64,000 bases of DNA from assembly GCF_029784155.1 (NCBI RefSeq), contig NC_073692.1, positions 423,398,305-423,462,304 on the forward strand, given 5' to 3'. The stretch comes from Uranotaenia lowii. Taxonomy: Eukaryota; Arthropoda; Insecta; Diptera; Culicidae. Shown piece after piece: positions 11,456 to 23,992 of the stretch (position 1 is the first letter of the stretch; every line of letters starts with the position of its first letter). The position numbers and the translations under genes are program-made. The notes under the pieces are model-generated. The model was not told where the DNA came from and made no database searches. It saw nothing but the letters and a program-made list of their open reading frames with translations.

Positions 11456-12375
11456 TAGGGGAGGAGCGGGCTATATGCGCCTATTAAGCAGAACACTGAT
11501 TTAATCAAATATCACATCGAATATATGTACAAAAACTATATACACGTGTGCAGGCATCAGTTTTCTATACATTGGAGTAATTTTTACGTTAAAATTTTTT
11601 TCTGTTTCCAAGGAAACGATTTTATTATAAGTAATGTCTAAAATGCCGAACCTCAAACCGTGCGGGTTAAATGCGCCTATTTATGTTTTGAACAAAATTT
11701 CTGTTTTTTGGGCAATATTTCCATATAACTTCATTGAAACTGCTAGAAAGTAATAATTTCCGTACGACAAAGCTGAAATTTTATGAATATCTTGTATTTT
11801 TACAATTTTATGGAATAAAACAAAAGTAAGGGTTGCCATACTATGGAGGCTGTTCATCCATGAGAGAAACTTTATCAAATCTGTTTTTAGATCTTCAATT
11901 CTCTTTTAACATGTTATTCAGAGCTTAGATTTGAAGGTTCAATGATAAAAATCATTTATTTATTCTATTTAACCTGTTATTTTAAGATGGGGGCATTTTA
12001 CAAACATGATGGGGGCATACAAAAACACTCTTTTATTCCACTATACAATCATTATTAAACCTCCACAAAAGCTGAAATATGTTTCAATTCTTAAGTTTAT
12101 TTGAGTAAGAATCAAAAACCACCATAGTTTTTGTTTTAAGCTTCTTTACGTATAATTTTTAAAAGTCGAAATATTACATCAAAATTCATCAAAACCTTGT
12201 ATGATTTTTTAAATTTTTTTGAGTTTGTAAATTCATAAAATTCTTTCTTGCCTTACGTTTTAAGCGTATCACCCTCAAAATGCATTGGTCAGGTAAGCTG
12301 TCTAGTCAGCCATTTCATCAAACAGTCGTAGGGTCATTTAACCCGATAGGCCCATTTAGGAAACCTTTCCCCTAC
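11456..12375 (+). mobile_element. Interspersed TIR repeat, copy 1 (GTAGGGGA ends)
   Basis: This 920-bp block matches the reverse complement of 49583-50512 over its whole length at roughly 90% identity by eye. It starts TAGGGGAGGAGCGGGCTAT and ends CATTTAGGAAACCTTTCCCC followed by TACT, so the ends are short inverted repeats (AGTAGGGGA / TCCCCTACT). An extra AAGTAGGGGAGCCGGAG precedes it at 11426, suggesting a rearranged left end. The 65-residue minus-strand ORF at 11681-11878 is also preserved in the sister copy, but that reflects the DNA similarity. Confidence 0.75.
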
Positions 12376-14177
12376 TCAGTGTGAATGTTCTGCTGGTTCT
12401 TCTTCTATCCTATCCTAGCCGAGCGGGAAAATCAACTTCCCTGACCTTCTTCTATTAGCCTTTTTTCTAGCGGCAGACCAGCTCTCTTTCCCACCGTTTT
12501 CCGTCCCTCAATGAGCGTCATCCGCCATTCGTGCGTCTCGGAAAAACCGGAGCACCTTCAACTTTGGTAACTCGACTCGTTCATGAATATTTTAATCTAA
12601 TTATGAAGTTTGTGCGATCATCCGGTACATGGCTCTTGATTACGTGTGCAGCTCACTTTAAACGCTGCTCGTCCTCGTCCTCGACGTCGCAGAATCCACC
12701 CATCATCATCTATCCTGGGATGACGCGCTAGATACCGAAGCGCTGGGATGCCAGCTGGGTGTCTTTGTCCTACAGTTATTCGAACAAGTCGCGTTTTTCG
12801 CTGACACTCACAGACAGTTTTTTTACTGAACCCGAGGATATTTTTTTCAATATTTACCATTTTACCTTAGTGTAATAAATTTCACTAAAAAAAACTTATT
12901 TTTATGTTCATATTTTTTTTCATTTGACTAACCCTCTAAAAACTAAATTTTATTTTCCGAAAAAAAACCCAGAAACTTAGTTTTATAATAAAAAAACAAC
13001 TTTTGTACTACGATAAACTTTAAAGATATGAAATATTTTTCGACCATTAAATAGATAAGAATGCTTCTTCGATCGTTATTTCAACAAATTTCAAACAATT
13101 TTTCCTAAATTGAAAAACATATTGTTAAAACTTATGTTTTCGGATAGAATTCGGAAGGCCAAAACACTTTAGCAGAGAAGATCTGCAGCTCCTACGGAAG
13201 AACCAAAACAGTTTGGTTGAGGAGATTTTCATTTTTAGATATTTTAAGTGAACTTCCAGAATCACCCAGATAAAAAAAGGACAATAAGCCAGTTCGGGTT
13301 ATATAGAATCGAATTATTATTTTGGTTATAAAATTAAAACTACTGAACCAATTTTCATAAACACTACCATTTTTAAATTGTCCAAACATCTGTTTTCAGA
13401 TGCGTCTTAAAAATTTGAGTTTGGCTTTTAAGGTCATCGGAAAACGATCTTAAAGCCAAAAAAAAACCTTTAAAAAAGGGTGTTTCATATCAAAGATAAC
13501 TCGTTTTGTTGAAGTCGTATTGAAAAACTTTTGATTGAGATGCATTCAGATAGATTAACAGCTCATATTTAAATAATTGCATTGCTTGGTTTTACAGAAC
13601 ACAGCTGTTTATTTGAAAATTTTATTAAAAAAATTTCCAATGATTTTATAACAACAGAAAGTGTTGAAATCAATACGAATGGTGTTCAATTCTAGAATTA
13701 AACGATAGAATTTCAAAATTTTGAGGATCAAATCTGAGTTATATCGACATTTATTTTACGCTTTTTGTTACCCTGGCACAACTACTCGTAAATGTTAAAT
13801 TTTATTTTTAAATAATGTTATAAGAAATCAAATACGGAACATCAATAAAGAATTTGAAATCTGCACGTGTATATTTAATCTATTTTATGTTGAAATACGG
13901 GTCAGCGAATTTCTGAAATCTCTCGTTGTATGTTAATCGCGGATCTTTACGTGATAAAAAAAATCACCAAAAAAATTAAAATAAAGTTAGTTTCCATTGG
14001 TTTTTATGAATTTATTGATAACATAAATTATCAGCCCAGTTTATCAATATCAGATAGCAATTAAATAAAAAACAATGGTGTTCAAGAAGAAAATGAATGT
14101 TTGTAAATTTTTTTTATATTTCCTTTCAAGGCGTATGACATCAGAAACCAAAAACTTCTTTTACTTTATGTAATCTT
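12376..14177. other. Unique GC-richer patch then AT-rich DNA
   Basis: 12380-12840 is balanced in composition and non-repetitive, with short overlapping ORFs on both strands and no recognisable protein motif. 12861-14177 is AT-rich with nothing I can support. Confidence 0.4.
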
Positions 14178-16153
14178 CAAGACCGGATTAAAGGGGGGGC
14201 AAAAGGGGCAATTACCCCGGGCCTCCCGAGAGAAAAGAAAGTTTTAACATTACTTTAATCATACTTCTACAAATCCATGAAAAGAAATCAAAACTAGAAA
14301 ATCGGAATGAAAACTTTAAATACAAAAACTAAAGGGCCTTCGTGAAATAATATCTAGATTTGTTTTTGTCTTAAAAATGTGAAGGAGCCCTCTAGAGTAA
14401 GCAGTGAAGGAGCTCTCCCACATTTACGAGTTGGGAATATAAAAATCTTCTGGACAAACCCGAATTCTAATAAAAATTAAGTAGAATATGAGCCAAAACA
14501 CATCAAACTCTCATTTTTTTTATCGAAACATATCAGTTACGATATTCTGTACAGAACAGGTAAAATAAAGTAAAAACATCTCTTCATTATCATTACATTC
14601 AAACGTCTTGCACAACAATAATTTTTGTTGTTACGTTAAGTTCCCAAGTTATGGTTTACTGCACTAAAATAGTAGCTAATTTCGCTTTATGATAAACATT
14701 TCAGAATTTTACCCTAGCAGTTTCCGGACTAATACCGCGTATTATAATTATTTTTCACCTTTCAATCATTCTTATTGAAATTTTCATTGGTTTATATGTT
14801 CTAAACCCTTTTCCCTCCCTATTTTTTAAAGTAAAATTAAAAAAAAACTGTAGATGCTTAAATTGGACCAATCTACAGTACAGGGTTTCTTTATTAAATT
14901 TTCATCCCAATTACTGTCTTAGACTTGAAATTTCTCGGAACATTTTCAACTGATTTTACCAAAATTTTATCATATACTGAAGTAAATATCCTGAATTCAG
15001 CATACCATTTTCCAGATGATAATTCTTAAATTATCTTAAAAACGTTCTGATAGTTGAGTAGCTCATATCATTGAGTGATTTTCTCGTATGAATATTTCTA
15101 TGAACTTAATCTTATCGTTTTCCAGATTCAATTCATTGGGATTTGCAAGTCTTGTGTTGATTCTTCAGTTACTGAAGTTCAGTTTTATATTTTTTCTGAA
15201 TTTTGAAAATTCAGGATCTTTGTTTAAGGTACTTAACTCATTTGGATTCCTTATCTGATTTTTTTTTTCAATAATAACTGATTCTGTGTATTAAACATTT
15301 AATCTTTATTCTCAATTTTTTTTCAACCGATCAATTTTGCTAAGGACTAAGGCCTCTTTTCCTTTGGGGGCATCGAAAGAAACTTTCGTCACATTTAGAA
15401 TAACAATTTGATAAAAAAAATTATCTGATGAGAATCATACTCAAAAACATCTCATGAAAAGGTTTTTTTTTGTGTTTCAAAGACATATAATTGAAATTCA
15501 CATTTGGTGCAATTTCTGCTTTTGCTCTGATTGTAACTTAATTCAACTCATATTTTGTTTCTCAAAATTTGATTTGAAATTATGGTTTAGATTTGAGACA
15601 CTAAATTTGGTTCTGAATATAACGAATTCTTAAACTCTTATATCTGTATCTCTATAGAATGTGGATTTAATCATTTTGTTTATTTTTTTATATATGTTTC
15701 AAATCTGCATGAATCTTCCTAATTGTCACTAGGTGAATATTTCTCGAATAAGCATAAACCAAACGATCAATGATGATATGAAAATCATTTAAAATATCTA
15801 TCCGGTCATTTATTTTTAGATTAGAGAATTTCAGTTGGTGATAAGGGTTTTAAATAAATGAAAAGTAAATTTTGCATTAGGCAGTTTAAATCAGATCTTT
15901 CAATTCTAAGAAATTTCTAAACTCTTCCGCAATGTCTGTACATGATAAATTAACAATTTTTATTTGATAATACCAGAAACTATTTTCTACGCAGACAACA
16001 TGGCAATTTGAAGATAGTATACCGAACTCATCTCCAGTTTTTTATACGTTTAAAAAGTTTTGTATTTTTTGGGATAGCATTTGAAAAAAATCGAATTAAA
16101 GGGCCTCCCGAGAAAAATTGCCCCGGGCCCTCCGATGGCTTAATCCAGCCCTG
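14178..16153. mobile_element. hAT-like TIR element, ~2 kb, no transposase seen
   Basis: The left end (CAAGACCGGATTAAAGGGGG) and the reverse complement of the right end (CAGGGCTGGATTAAGCC) align. Both then carry a CCCGGGGC-type core and a copy of GGGCCTCCCGAG with A/G-rich sequence. CAGGG-type starts and GC-rich termini around an AT-rich interior fit hAT-type non-autonomous elements. The 8-bp flanks do not match, so the insertion is old or the ends are slightly misplaced. No open frame of note lies inside. Confidence 0.5.
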
Positions 16154-17385
16154 GGCATATATGATGTCAGTCTAATTGGGAGTAGATCTTTGTGTGCTGA
16201 AGTGTGAAATTTCAGTTCAATGAAAATTCCACCCATAAGGCTACGGAATAACTTATCGAAATTCTGACAGTTTTTATGAGTTCCCAAAGGTGGCTTTCCT
16301 AGGAAGGATGGAAAAAGAAGTTGTTTTGGAGACCAAAAAACGCGAAGCTTCTAAATAAATCTTAGAAAGACGGTTATTACACCTACTTCTTTCAAGTATT
16401 TTCCTCCGTAAATTCGCCCTAGTTTAACATGCCGCGCAAGTCGTGAATCGAGCCCACGACGATCTCGGGAGTTAACTGCCAGGCTATACGTTTTGGCATC
16501 CAACCCCAGCCTGGAAAGTTCTCTGGCGGTAGCTTGTTTGCATGTCAAAGGACGATTTTATCAGTAAGTTTGCTTTTAAGTTAGCTTCGTGAACTTGTTT
16601 GGTCATTTTCTGTTACAAAGAACTTAGGATATGACAACGGCGACTAAGTTCGTGTACCTACACAAACTTCCCTCATTTTGCCAAAATCGTTTTCTTTGGT
16701 CTTCTTTGGAAGCTCGACCCTGGGAAGAAAGTCCGGGTTTTAGGAAACTTCAGCACATCAACTTTTTAGTTATTGGCGCCTCAGTGTTGCCTCAGTTAAG
16801 CTACGTATTTTTGCTAATGATAGTTTTCATTTTCCTTTAGCATGCAGTGGGATTCAGTCCTGATTAAAATCAGTAGCTGTTGGTTTTTGAGAGTGTTCTC
16901 GCATTGTTTCAGCTTCGACTTCCGAAGGAATTTGAGACGGGACATGTTCTGGGGCGCACAAAGAATTCCAGATTGAGAATCGAAAAATGTAGGCCAATGT
17001 GAAGAATCGTGGGTCTTGGGTAAACGTCAGTCATTTTCGAAGCTCAAATGATTTGTATTATAATAAGTAAGCCTTCGTGTATTTGTTAAACAATGAATTA
17101 GTAAAAATGTTGTTATTTTGCATGGAACACACAATGTATTTTCGTTTTCGATTCTCAATCTAAATATGAAGTTACAGCCAGTGACAAAAGTGAAAATCCG
17201 AGAACAATTTTCACTAGTATTTTGCTTTTGTGGCTTATCGAAAACGCTCACTGAAGAAGGTAGTAAGTTGCTATCGAAATACCGGTAAATGAACTTTTCA
17301 TTTACCGTGGTTGAATTAAAAGGAATCTTTCGATTGCTTTGATTCAGTTGAATCATTCAACCAAGTAGGTTCACAATACTACAGA
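16154..17385. other. No gene recognised; weak tRNA-like signal
   Basis: On the minus strand, GGCTCGATTCA at about 16444-16455 resembles a pol III B box and TAGCCTGGCAG at about 16476-16486 loosely resembles an A box. The start-to-start spacing (~31-35) is short of the usual ~44. It could be a degraded tRNA-derived SINE. The rest is unremarkable. Confidence 0.3.
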
Positions 17386-17700
17386 TTATACCCGGATTTA
17401 TTCATTCTTCTTGGCAAATCAAATAAAAAAAATTGTGAAGTAAATTTATTAATTATGCCTCCAAAATGAACTGTTTTGAGCAAGTTTTATAAACAATAAC
17501 CATAAAATTTTTATTAAAAAAACATGGTTTTTAATTTTTTTTCTTGAGTTTTGTTGAGCAATTTTTGCGTTTTGCTCGGATTTATGGTCGTCAATTTTGA
17601 AATCAAATGCCCGGATTTTTCAAAGTTTTTCTATAAATTGGCTCGGATTTGTCCGTCCCGGATATGTGCTAAAATATTCTGGCAATCTTAAGATAGAGTT
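17386..17700 (+). repeat. CCGGG-rich interspersed family, copy 1
   Basis: Recurrent phrases are ACCCGGATTTATT, AAATGCCCGGATTTTTC, GTCCCGGATATGTGC and the terminal TTCTGGCAATCTTA. The same order of phrases recurs near 24.7, 31.0 and 43.7 kb. Confidence 0.55.
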
Positions 17701-19639
17701 TAACCTTAGATCTTATTAACTGCTATTTTTCATTTCCCTATTTTTTATGATTTTTTTAAGAAGATTCTTGACCTGCCTCTAAAAACGCTTCATAGAGTTG
17801 AAACTTGACCATTTTGGGCCATTTGGGCCATTAAGAGATTGTTTTTGGGCGTGAAAGAATATTATAGGACAGTTATTACTCTCGTACGTAATGACCGATT
17901 CTTTCCGATTTCTTTTTCTCAACTTTAATACCATATTGGAAGAAGTTAGCCCGTGTCAAACCAAATTTTTAAGTTAAAAATTGCAAAATGTGTTGAAGAA
18001 TTTTCAAACAATCCATCATTGAGTTGAAATAATCGATGCTTTAGCATCGAAAAGCCTATCATGCTCTCAAAAACTCTTTTTAATTTCGTTACCTTTTAAG
18101 ACTAAGTCGAATATTGTTTGTGAAGTACCGTTACAGGTTTTTTTTCACAACGTTTACCAATTTTATGATGCTGGTTATGGTTAATGGTTAATGGTTATTT
18201 CTTCAAACATGGGTAGAAACTTGGTTAGGATTTTTAGAAATCAGTTATGAGGGCTGTAGTAGCCACTTGAATTTATTTATTACATTTTCTTTGTAGATAA
18301 AGGAAAAGTTAGAAGTCCATGAAAGGCCTAAAGAATTTCTAATATGAGATTTTGAAAATCAACGATGTTCAAAATGGATTGTTCGACCATTCTATAACAT
18401 AATCTGCAACTTTTTGTGAAGAAACTAGGTCTGACACGTGCCTTCAAACATGGTTTTTAGGTTGAGAAAAGCGTTCATTTCGTACGAAATTGAATACTGT
18501 ATAATATCCCTAAACGCCTCAAAACGAACGCCTCAAACTTCTAACGATCGCGTATTTTTCCGACTTCCGGAAAATTATAGAAGTTTCTATAAAGTTTGTT
18601 TCCCCTATTTTGAAAGCCTGTCCGTTCTTTGATGTGGATGAGAATGTAAGGGATACTTAGGAGTCTAGTGTCTAGTAATTCAACTTTTAATTTCATAACT
18701 CGCCGGAATGCCAAAAATTTATAAGACCTTTGAAAAATACGGAAATTGTAAAAAAAAAAACTGAAAAAAAATTCAAACCAAAATGATTATTCGATGATTT
18801 TCAAAGCACAAGTCAATCGTTTGGCAGACTGCAACAGAATTGTTGAATAAATTAAAATTTTCTTTTTCAAACTCTAGTTAAAGTTCTAGGGAGATTCCAG
18901 TAAAAGTTATATTGCTAACCATTAAACTTCTTAAATTGTAGATTTTTTTTAAGTCGTTGTTGCTCTGAAACTTGTTTATGTTTTTCAGATAGATTTGTTA
19001 GTTTACCTACTATCAATGATTTATTTCACTCAAAACTGATTAACTTTAAACCTTCTTAAAGCCATAAAACTACTACAAGAAATGATAGACAAAATCTGAC
19101 AAAAAATTCGAGGTCACGACATACTGAAATATATAAAATCAGTTAAATAGTACATTTACACCAAAAACTTTGTAACCTCGTGAAATTAACATTCTCTTTC
19201 TAAATGATTAGTTTGTACATTAAAAATCCCTTAAAAACCAAAAAGGCGATAAATAAATAATCGTAACTCATATGAAATGAGCAACTTAAACTAAAAATTG
19301 ATCATTACATATAAAATGAATAATTTTGAAATGATCTGGATGAAGTTTGGATTCTCGAAGCTTGGTTTAAGATATTGTTTTACTTTAATGGTTTTTCTAA
19401 TTCTTATTAATGAAAGGACGAGTAGTCAGGTGAGATAAAAAATGTCCATATCAAATTTGGGATTTTTAAGCAAATATAAATTTTTAAAAACATGTGTTAA
19501 TTTATTGTCGTATGTTGTACAATGATGAAATAAAAAGAAGGAACTTTTATTGATTGGCGTGACTTTGTGACTGGATTTTTTTTTTATTTGTGTGAAATTA
19601 TTTAAAAACAAGTGTGTTGATACAACTACTGTTTCAAAA
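17701..19639. other. AT-rich DNA, nothing firmly recognised
   Basis: Near 19080 the minus strand reads TCAGATTTTGTCTATCATTT, the opening phrase of the second interspersed family, followed at lower coordinates by a diverged match to its next block. This may be an inverted old copy. No genes. Confidence 0.35.
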
Positions 19640-21300
19640 CGAACTGGCAACCATTCCTCAGTTTGCTAAGCTACTGTGCCATTGAGCCTTCCGTCTTTAT
19701 TCATGGTTTGGATAGATGGAGGATAAAAAGGTGCAAACAGCAAGGAAAGGGAGGTAGTTTGGCAGCAGTAAACAACCGGTACATCCGGTTCCCTGTAATC
19801 GGCTGTGTCCTAGATCATCATTTTAAAACAAGACGAAGAAGGTGGAAAAACGCGCTGCTGAAAAATCTCTACCAACTTCCATTTGTGAAGCTTTAAGGTA
19901 TGAAGCTTCCTATGTAGGGGAAATGATGAAGAACATATGGGGACATAATTTTAATCAAGTGACAAACTTTGTGTCAGGGTTGATGAAATTTTTTCCAGTT
20001 CTTCTTTCGGGAGAGTTTTTTTTCATAAATAACTTTTACAGATACATATATAGATTATTTTAAACTTAAAATTTTACCCAGACAAGTTCACATAAAATAT
20101 TCATTCCTGTTTTCGAATTTGAGACACATTCGACAGTTCAAGCGATGGGCATCACATCACATCGTTTCGAGCTGGCTGACTGTTCAAACTTTGGCTGTCC
20201 GTCGAAAATTCTCTGCAATATTCACATTTCACCCTTAATCGCCATGTTGACAAAATATGTGGTAGTTCAGGGAGAAAAAAAAAGAACCACAGTTCCGATG
20301 CACAAAACAAATGTGGCTTTCCGTTGAGTTGCACACAGGCAAATTTGTAGCCGGGAGAAAGGTCGAAGAAAACTGCCAAAACTTCAACCACGAAGAGATT
20401 TTGCCTTCCCCAACGAAATCGTACACGGATCTGAGCCATGAATTGTAAAATGGGAAGCATCACAAGTGCCATAAGTTTGCGATGGACGATTTGGCATTTT
20501 GGCGAAGCAAGGACCGGGAGACAAGTTTTGACACATGAGAATCCGTTTCGATCCGATGAATCCCCCGGATGCCCTAAACTGCGGCAGATCGACACGGCGC
20601 GGCGCAGACCTTGGAATGTCGAAACCGAAAGGAAGAATCGAATGATGAAAAAGGAAACTATACAAAATATTCACGAGTTTTCACTCCCCCGGAAAACGGA
20701 TGAGGAAGGTAGCAAAAGTCAGTCCCGTGAATAGTTGAAGGCTCGTGACTGGCATTTAGAAAATGTTCCTATGCTCGGTGTGTATGCGAATGGGTATTTT
20801 AGAATCGAATCGGACGCTATTTTTATCGCACCGTCAAACCACAAGGGAGTCTAGGAAGAGTTTTGCCGTAGTTTTGTTGCGGATCTTTATTCGTGGATTG
20901 CAGGCATTTGCAGGATCCGAATTGTGAAATGTCAATTTGTGTTGGATCATATGTGTTGACGTTTGAAAATGTGAAAGAAATTTTTAAACCATCTATAAAA
21001 ACATGAAATTTGAACAACTTGGGAAAACTTACAAAGATTTAAAATAAGTAATATTGCCCCTAGGATCAAATATTCACCTTTAATTGCTAAACAACAACAC
21101 AAACTTGCTTTGACTCCATCCTCGGTCAGTCAGGAAGCTACAAATCAATATTCCCACAATGGCAAATCACCAGCCAGACATTCACAAAAAGCACAAGATT
21201 AATTGATGCCTCCACACGGACTGTAGGATAGCCATTAATAATAGTCTCGGGAAAAGCAGAACCGAAAAAAGCGACTCATTCTTGCAGAAAGTCCTAGAAA
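19640..21300. other. GC-richer single-copy-looking island
   Basis: The stretches 19640-20000 and 20140-20830 are balanced in composition and non-repetitive. Overlapping ORFs occur on both strands (147 residues minus at 20152-20595, 98 plus at 20438-20734), but no domain motif, splice pattern or codon bias decides between them. Candidate host regulatory or untranslated sequence. Confidence 0.4.
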
Positions 21301-21327
21301 AAAAACGAACAACTCTCACCGAAATCT

Positions 21328-21525
21328 GCCACATATAGCTCAGTTGGCAAGTCTGTTGTCTCCTGAGCCGATGTCCGCGAGTTCGAGCCCAAGAGCAAAC
21401 ATCGAACACAGTTGTACCGGATAAGTTTTTCAATAACGATCCGCCAACTGCACCGTTGATAAAGTCGCGAATGCCATAAAAATGGTAAAACGACTATAAT
21501 CGAAACAAAAAAAAAAAAAAATAAA
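21328..21525 (+). mobile_element. tRNA-derived SINE, copy 1
   Basis: A pol III A box (TAGCTCAGTTGG, 21336-21347) and B box (GTTCGAGCC, 21381-21389) are spaced 45 bp start to start, as in a tRNA gene. A seven-base acceptor-like GCCACAT leads in from 21328. A ~110-bp tRNA-unrelated body follows, then a poly-A tail (about 21506-21520). An inverted copy with the same body lies at 28596-28787, which shows this is a mobile SINE rather than a lone tRNA gene. The architecture resembles the tRNA-related SINEs of mosquitoes. The exact family is unknown. Confidence 0.85.
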
Positions 21526-22981
21526 ACACAACATTCACCAACTCTCGAAGACCACTCTGCCATGCCAGGTTCATTATCTTGCCGCTTGAGTGGCAGCTGG
21601 AATTGGAATATTGCTGCCCCGTTCCAGATTTGGAATACTAATCATAAATTGGACACCAAATGGCCGATTCTATGTGGTTGGATAACTTTTGGCTATGTGG
21701 TTTTCACAAATTTTTACATGTCCCCTTTATGCTCAAACATGCGACGATACACTCCACAATATGCTTGCGGCCAAATTCGGTAAAGCTGTCTTTTGAAATT
21801 CTTCGGAAAATTGGGGCGGGGAAATCCCCAGATAAAGTTCCGTTGCCTTACATGGTCAGTCAGTCGTAATGGTTTTACTTTAGGGGAAATTTTCTCCCAT
21901 CATTGTAACACAACTACGGGTGGGCTCAGGAATTTGCCTCCACACGAAGATGTTTTTTTTTTCGCTTCCATTCTGCTGTATTGTAGTTTTGTTTGCAGTT
22001 TTTTTTCCTTGGAGATAACACAAAAAGCTGTGCGTAGCTTTCGGCAAAGTATTGGGAAAAACAACTTTGATTGGCATACTTTCTAGTTTTATTGTGTGGT
22101 AGAGCTACGCTTGATTTAATGCATGTTATTCAAGCTCCAAAGAACGCACGGATCAAGCTAAGATTTATTATCCCCAAAATAGGGACAACCTACTTGCCGG
22201 AGTTTGTGCAAACATGATGTGGAATTGTTTTTTTTTTTTTCAATAAAGTTGTCGAATATTCTGTAGTCTATTTTCATTATGTCGAAAAAAAAATGAGAGA
22301 TTTCTTCAAGTCATATCAAGCTCAAACGCAGCCCTTAATTATGAGATTACATTAGAAACCTTTTCACCAATTTACGCAGTCAGTCAGTGTACGAGTGTTA
22401 TTAGAGTTGTTAATTTTAGTCCTGAAACCATCATAAATATCAAGTGGCTGCATCATAAGGCCAAAAACTGTTAGGCCGAAAGTTGTGTGATCCTTTGGGT
22501 AATCTAATTTAAAATACAGCTTAGTTCAGTAAAAAACTTCCTTTTGCTGATATCCAATTTCCTAAAAATATGACAAGCAAAATTTTAACAGCATTTTGAT
22601 GCCAGTAAAAATGACTATCTGACTTACTTTTCAAAATAAAAATTCAAACGTTTTCCAGATATTTCGATGCAAGAGAAAAAGAATACAAATTATTAAACAG
22701 TTTTCTTCAAAATCCATTATTATCTAATTGAGAGCTGACAAAACCGTTGACTATTAAAAAAGCTTCTTTGTATGCGTGAGAATGGCTCCGTTCACATTTA
22801 TCACAAAAACAATCACACAATAATTCCACAAAAATTTGTAAAACACAGAAAAATATCGACAAAACTAGACATCTAAATTTCTAGCAATATCACTTCTCAC
22901 TTCCACTGTCGGGAAATTCATTACCTTTCACCATGTATTTATGTCATAACACCAAACGATAGCATTTTGTAAACAACCGCC
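21526..22981. other. Unique DNA upstream of the DD37E element
   Basis: 21540-22090 is GC-richer, with short overlapping ORFs lacking motifs. 22091-22981 is AT-rich. The last few hundred bases probably include the 5' end of the adjacent transposon, but I could not find matching terminal inverted repeats. Confidence 0.4.
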
Positions 22982-23992
22982 ATGGAAGCCGAACGGAGAG
23001 ATCAAATAGTGCACAGTTTTCTTGAAAATCCATTGTTGTCGGCATCGAAGCTAGCTAAACAGCTTAAAATGCCCAGAAATACCGTATGGCGTGTTATCAA
23101 GCAGTACAAGGAAACATTGACGACGGCTCGGAAGCCGCATTCGAAGCGTCGGAGTGGAACTGTCGACCGGAAACTGCGTGGGAAAGTCTTCAAGGCCGTC
23201 AAGAGGAATCAAAATCTTTCAGACCGCGATTTGGCCAATAAGTTCCAGGCCGTTCACAGTACGGTGCGACGAATTCGTCTCCGGGAAGGAAAAAGGTCAT
23301 TCCGAGCCAGCAAACAGCGAAATCGGACGCTGAAGCAGAACAATGTGGCCAGAATCCGTGCTCGAAAGCTGTACGACCAAGTGCTGACCAAGTTCGACGG
23401 ATGTATTCTGATGGACGATGAGACCTACGTGAAGGCGGACTTTGGGCAAATCCCAGGTCAAAAATTTTATTTGGCGACGGCTCGGGGGGATGTACCTGCA
23501 AAATTTAAGTTCGTGTTTGCGGATAAATTCGCCCGCAAGTACATGATTTAGCAGGGGATATGCAGTTGTGGACAGAAAACCAAAGTCTTTCTCACTGACA
23601 AGACAATGACATCAGAAGTCTACAAAAAAGAGTGCCCACAGAAACGGATTCTGCCGTTTATTCGTGCCCACGACCGTCCAGTAATGTTTTGGCCGGACCT
23701 CGCAAGCTGCCATTACAGCAAAACGATTATGGAATGGTACGCAACGAACGGGGTCAGCGTAATACAGAAGGACCTCAACCCCCCAAACTGCCTCCAGTTC
23801 CGGCCGATAGAGAAATACTGGGCAATCACGAAGCGGAGGCTTAAGGCAAACGGAAAACTTGTTAGGAACATGACTCAAATGAAGAACTGGTGGAATCAAA
23901 TCGCCAAAACGGTGGACGAAAAGGGTGTGCGCCGAATAATGTGCCGTATTACGGGAAAAGTACGAGAATTTCTTCGAAACAGCAATGAATAA
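22982..23992 (+). pseudogene. DD37E Tc1/mariner-superfamily transposase, single nonsense mutation
   Basis: The frame encodes a cut-and-paste transposase of about 336 residues, interrupted only by one in-frame TAG at 23549-23551 (after KYMI, where a Trp codon TGG is the likely ancestor). An N-terminal helix-turn-helix region (residues ~5-60, with SASKLAKQLKMPRNTVWRVI) is followed by a second basic HTH-like segment. Catalytic residues are visible: D in MDDETYV, D in FWPDLASCHYS and E in RPIEKYW, with 37 residues between the last two. This defines the DD37E lineage known from mosquitoes. The length fits the family. The start is the first Met after a stop and gives the expected N-terminus. There is no frameshift, so this is a recently inactivated copy or an assembly error. 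Terminal inverted repeats were not identified. Confidence 0.9.

Noticed and set aside
16400..16530. Functional tRNA gene on the minus strand
   Set aside because: The A and B boxes are too close and no full cloverleaf can be drawn; at best a degraded tRNA-derived repeat.
20152..20734. Overlapping ORFs of 147 (minus) and 98 (plus) codons
   Set aside because: They lie opposite each other, neither has a recognisable domain or flanking splice signals, and GC-richer DNA yields such frames by chance.
22982..23992. Possible readthrough or selenocysteine-like use of the internal stop in the DD37E transposase
   Set aside because: The codon is TAG at a position where Trp is expected, so a simple nonsense mutation or sequencing error explains it.
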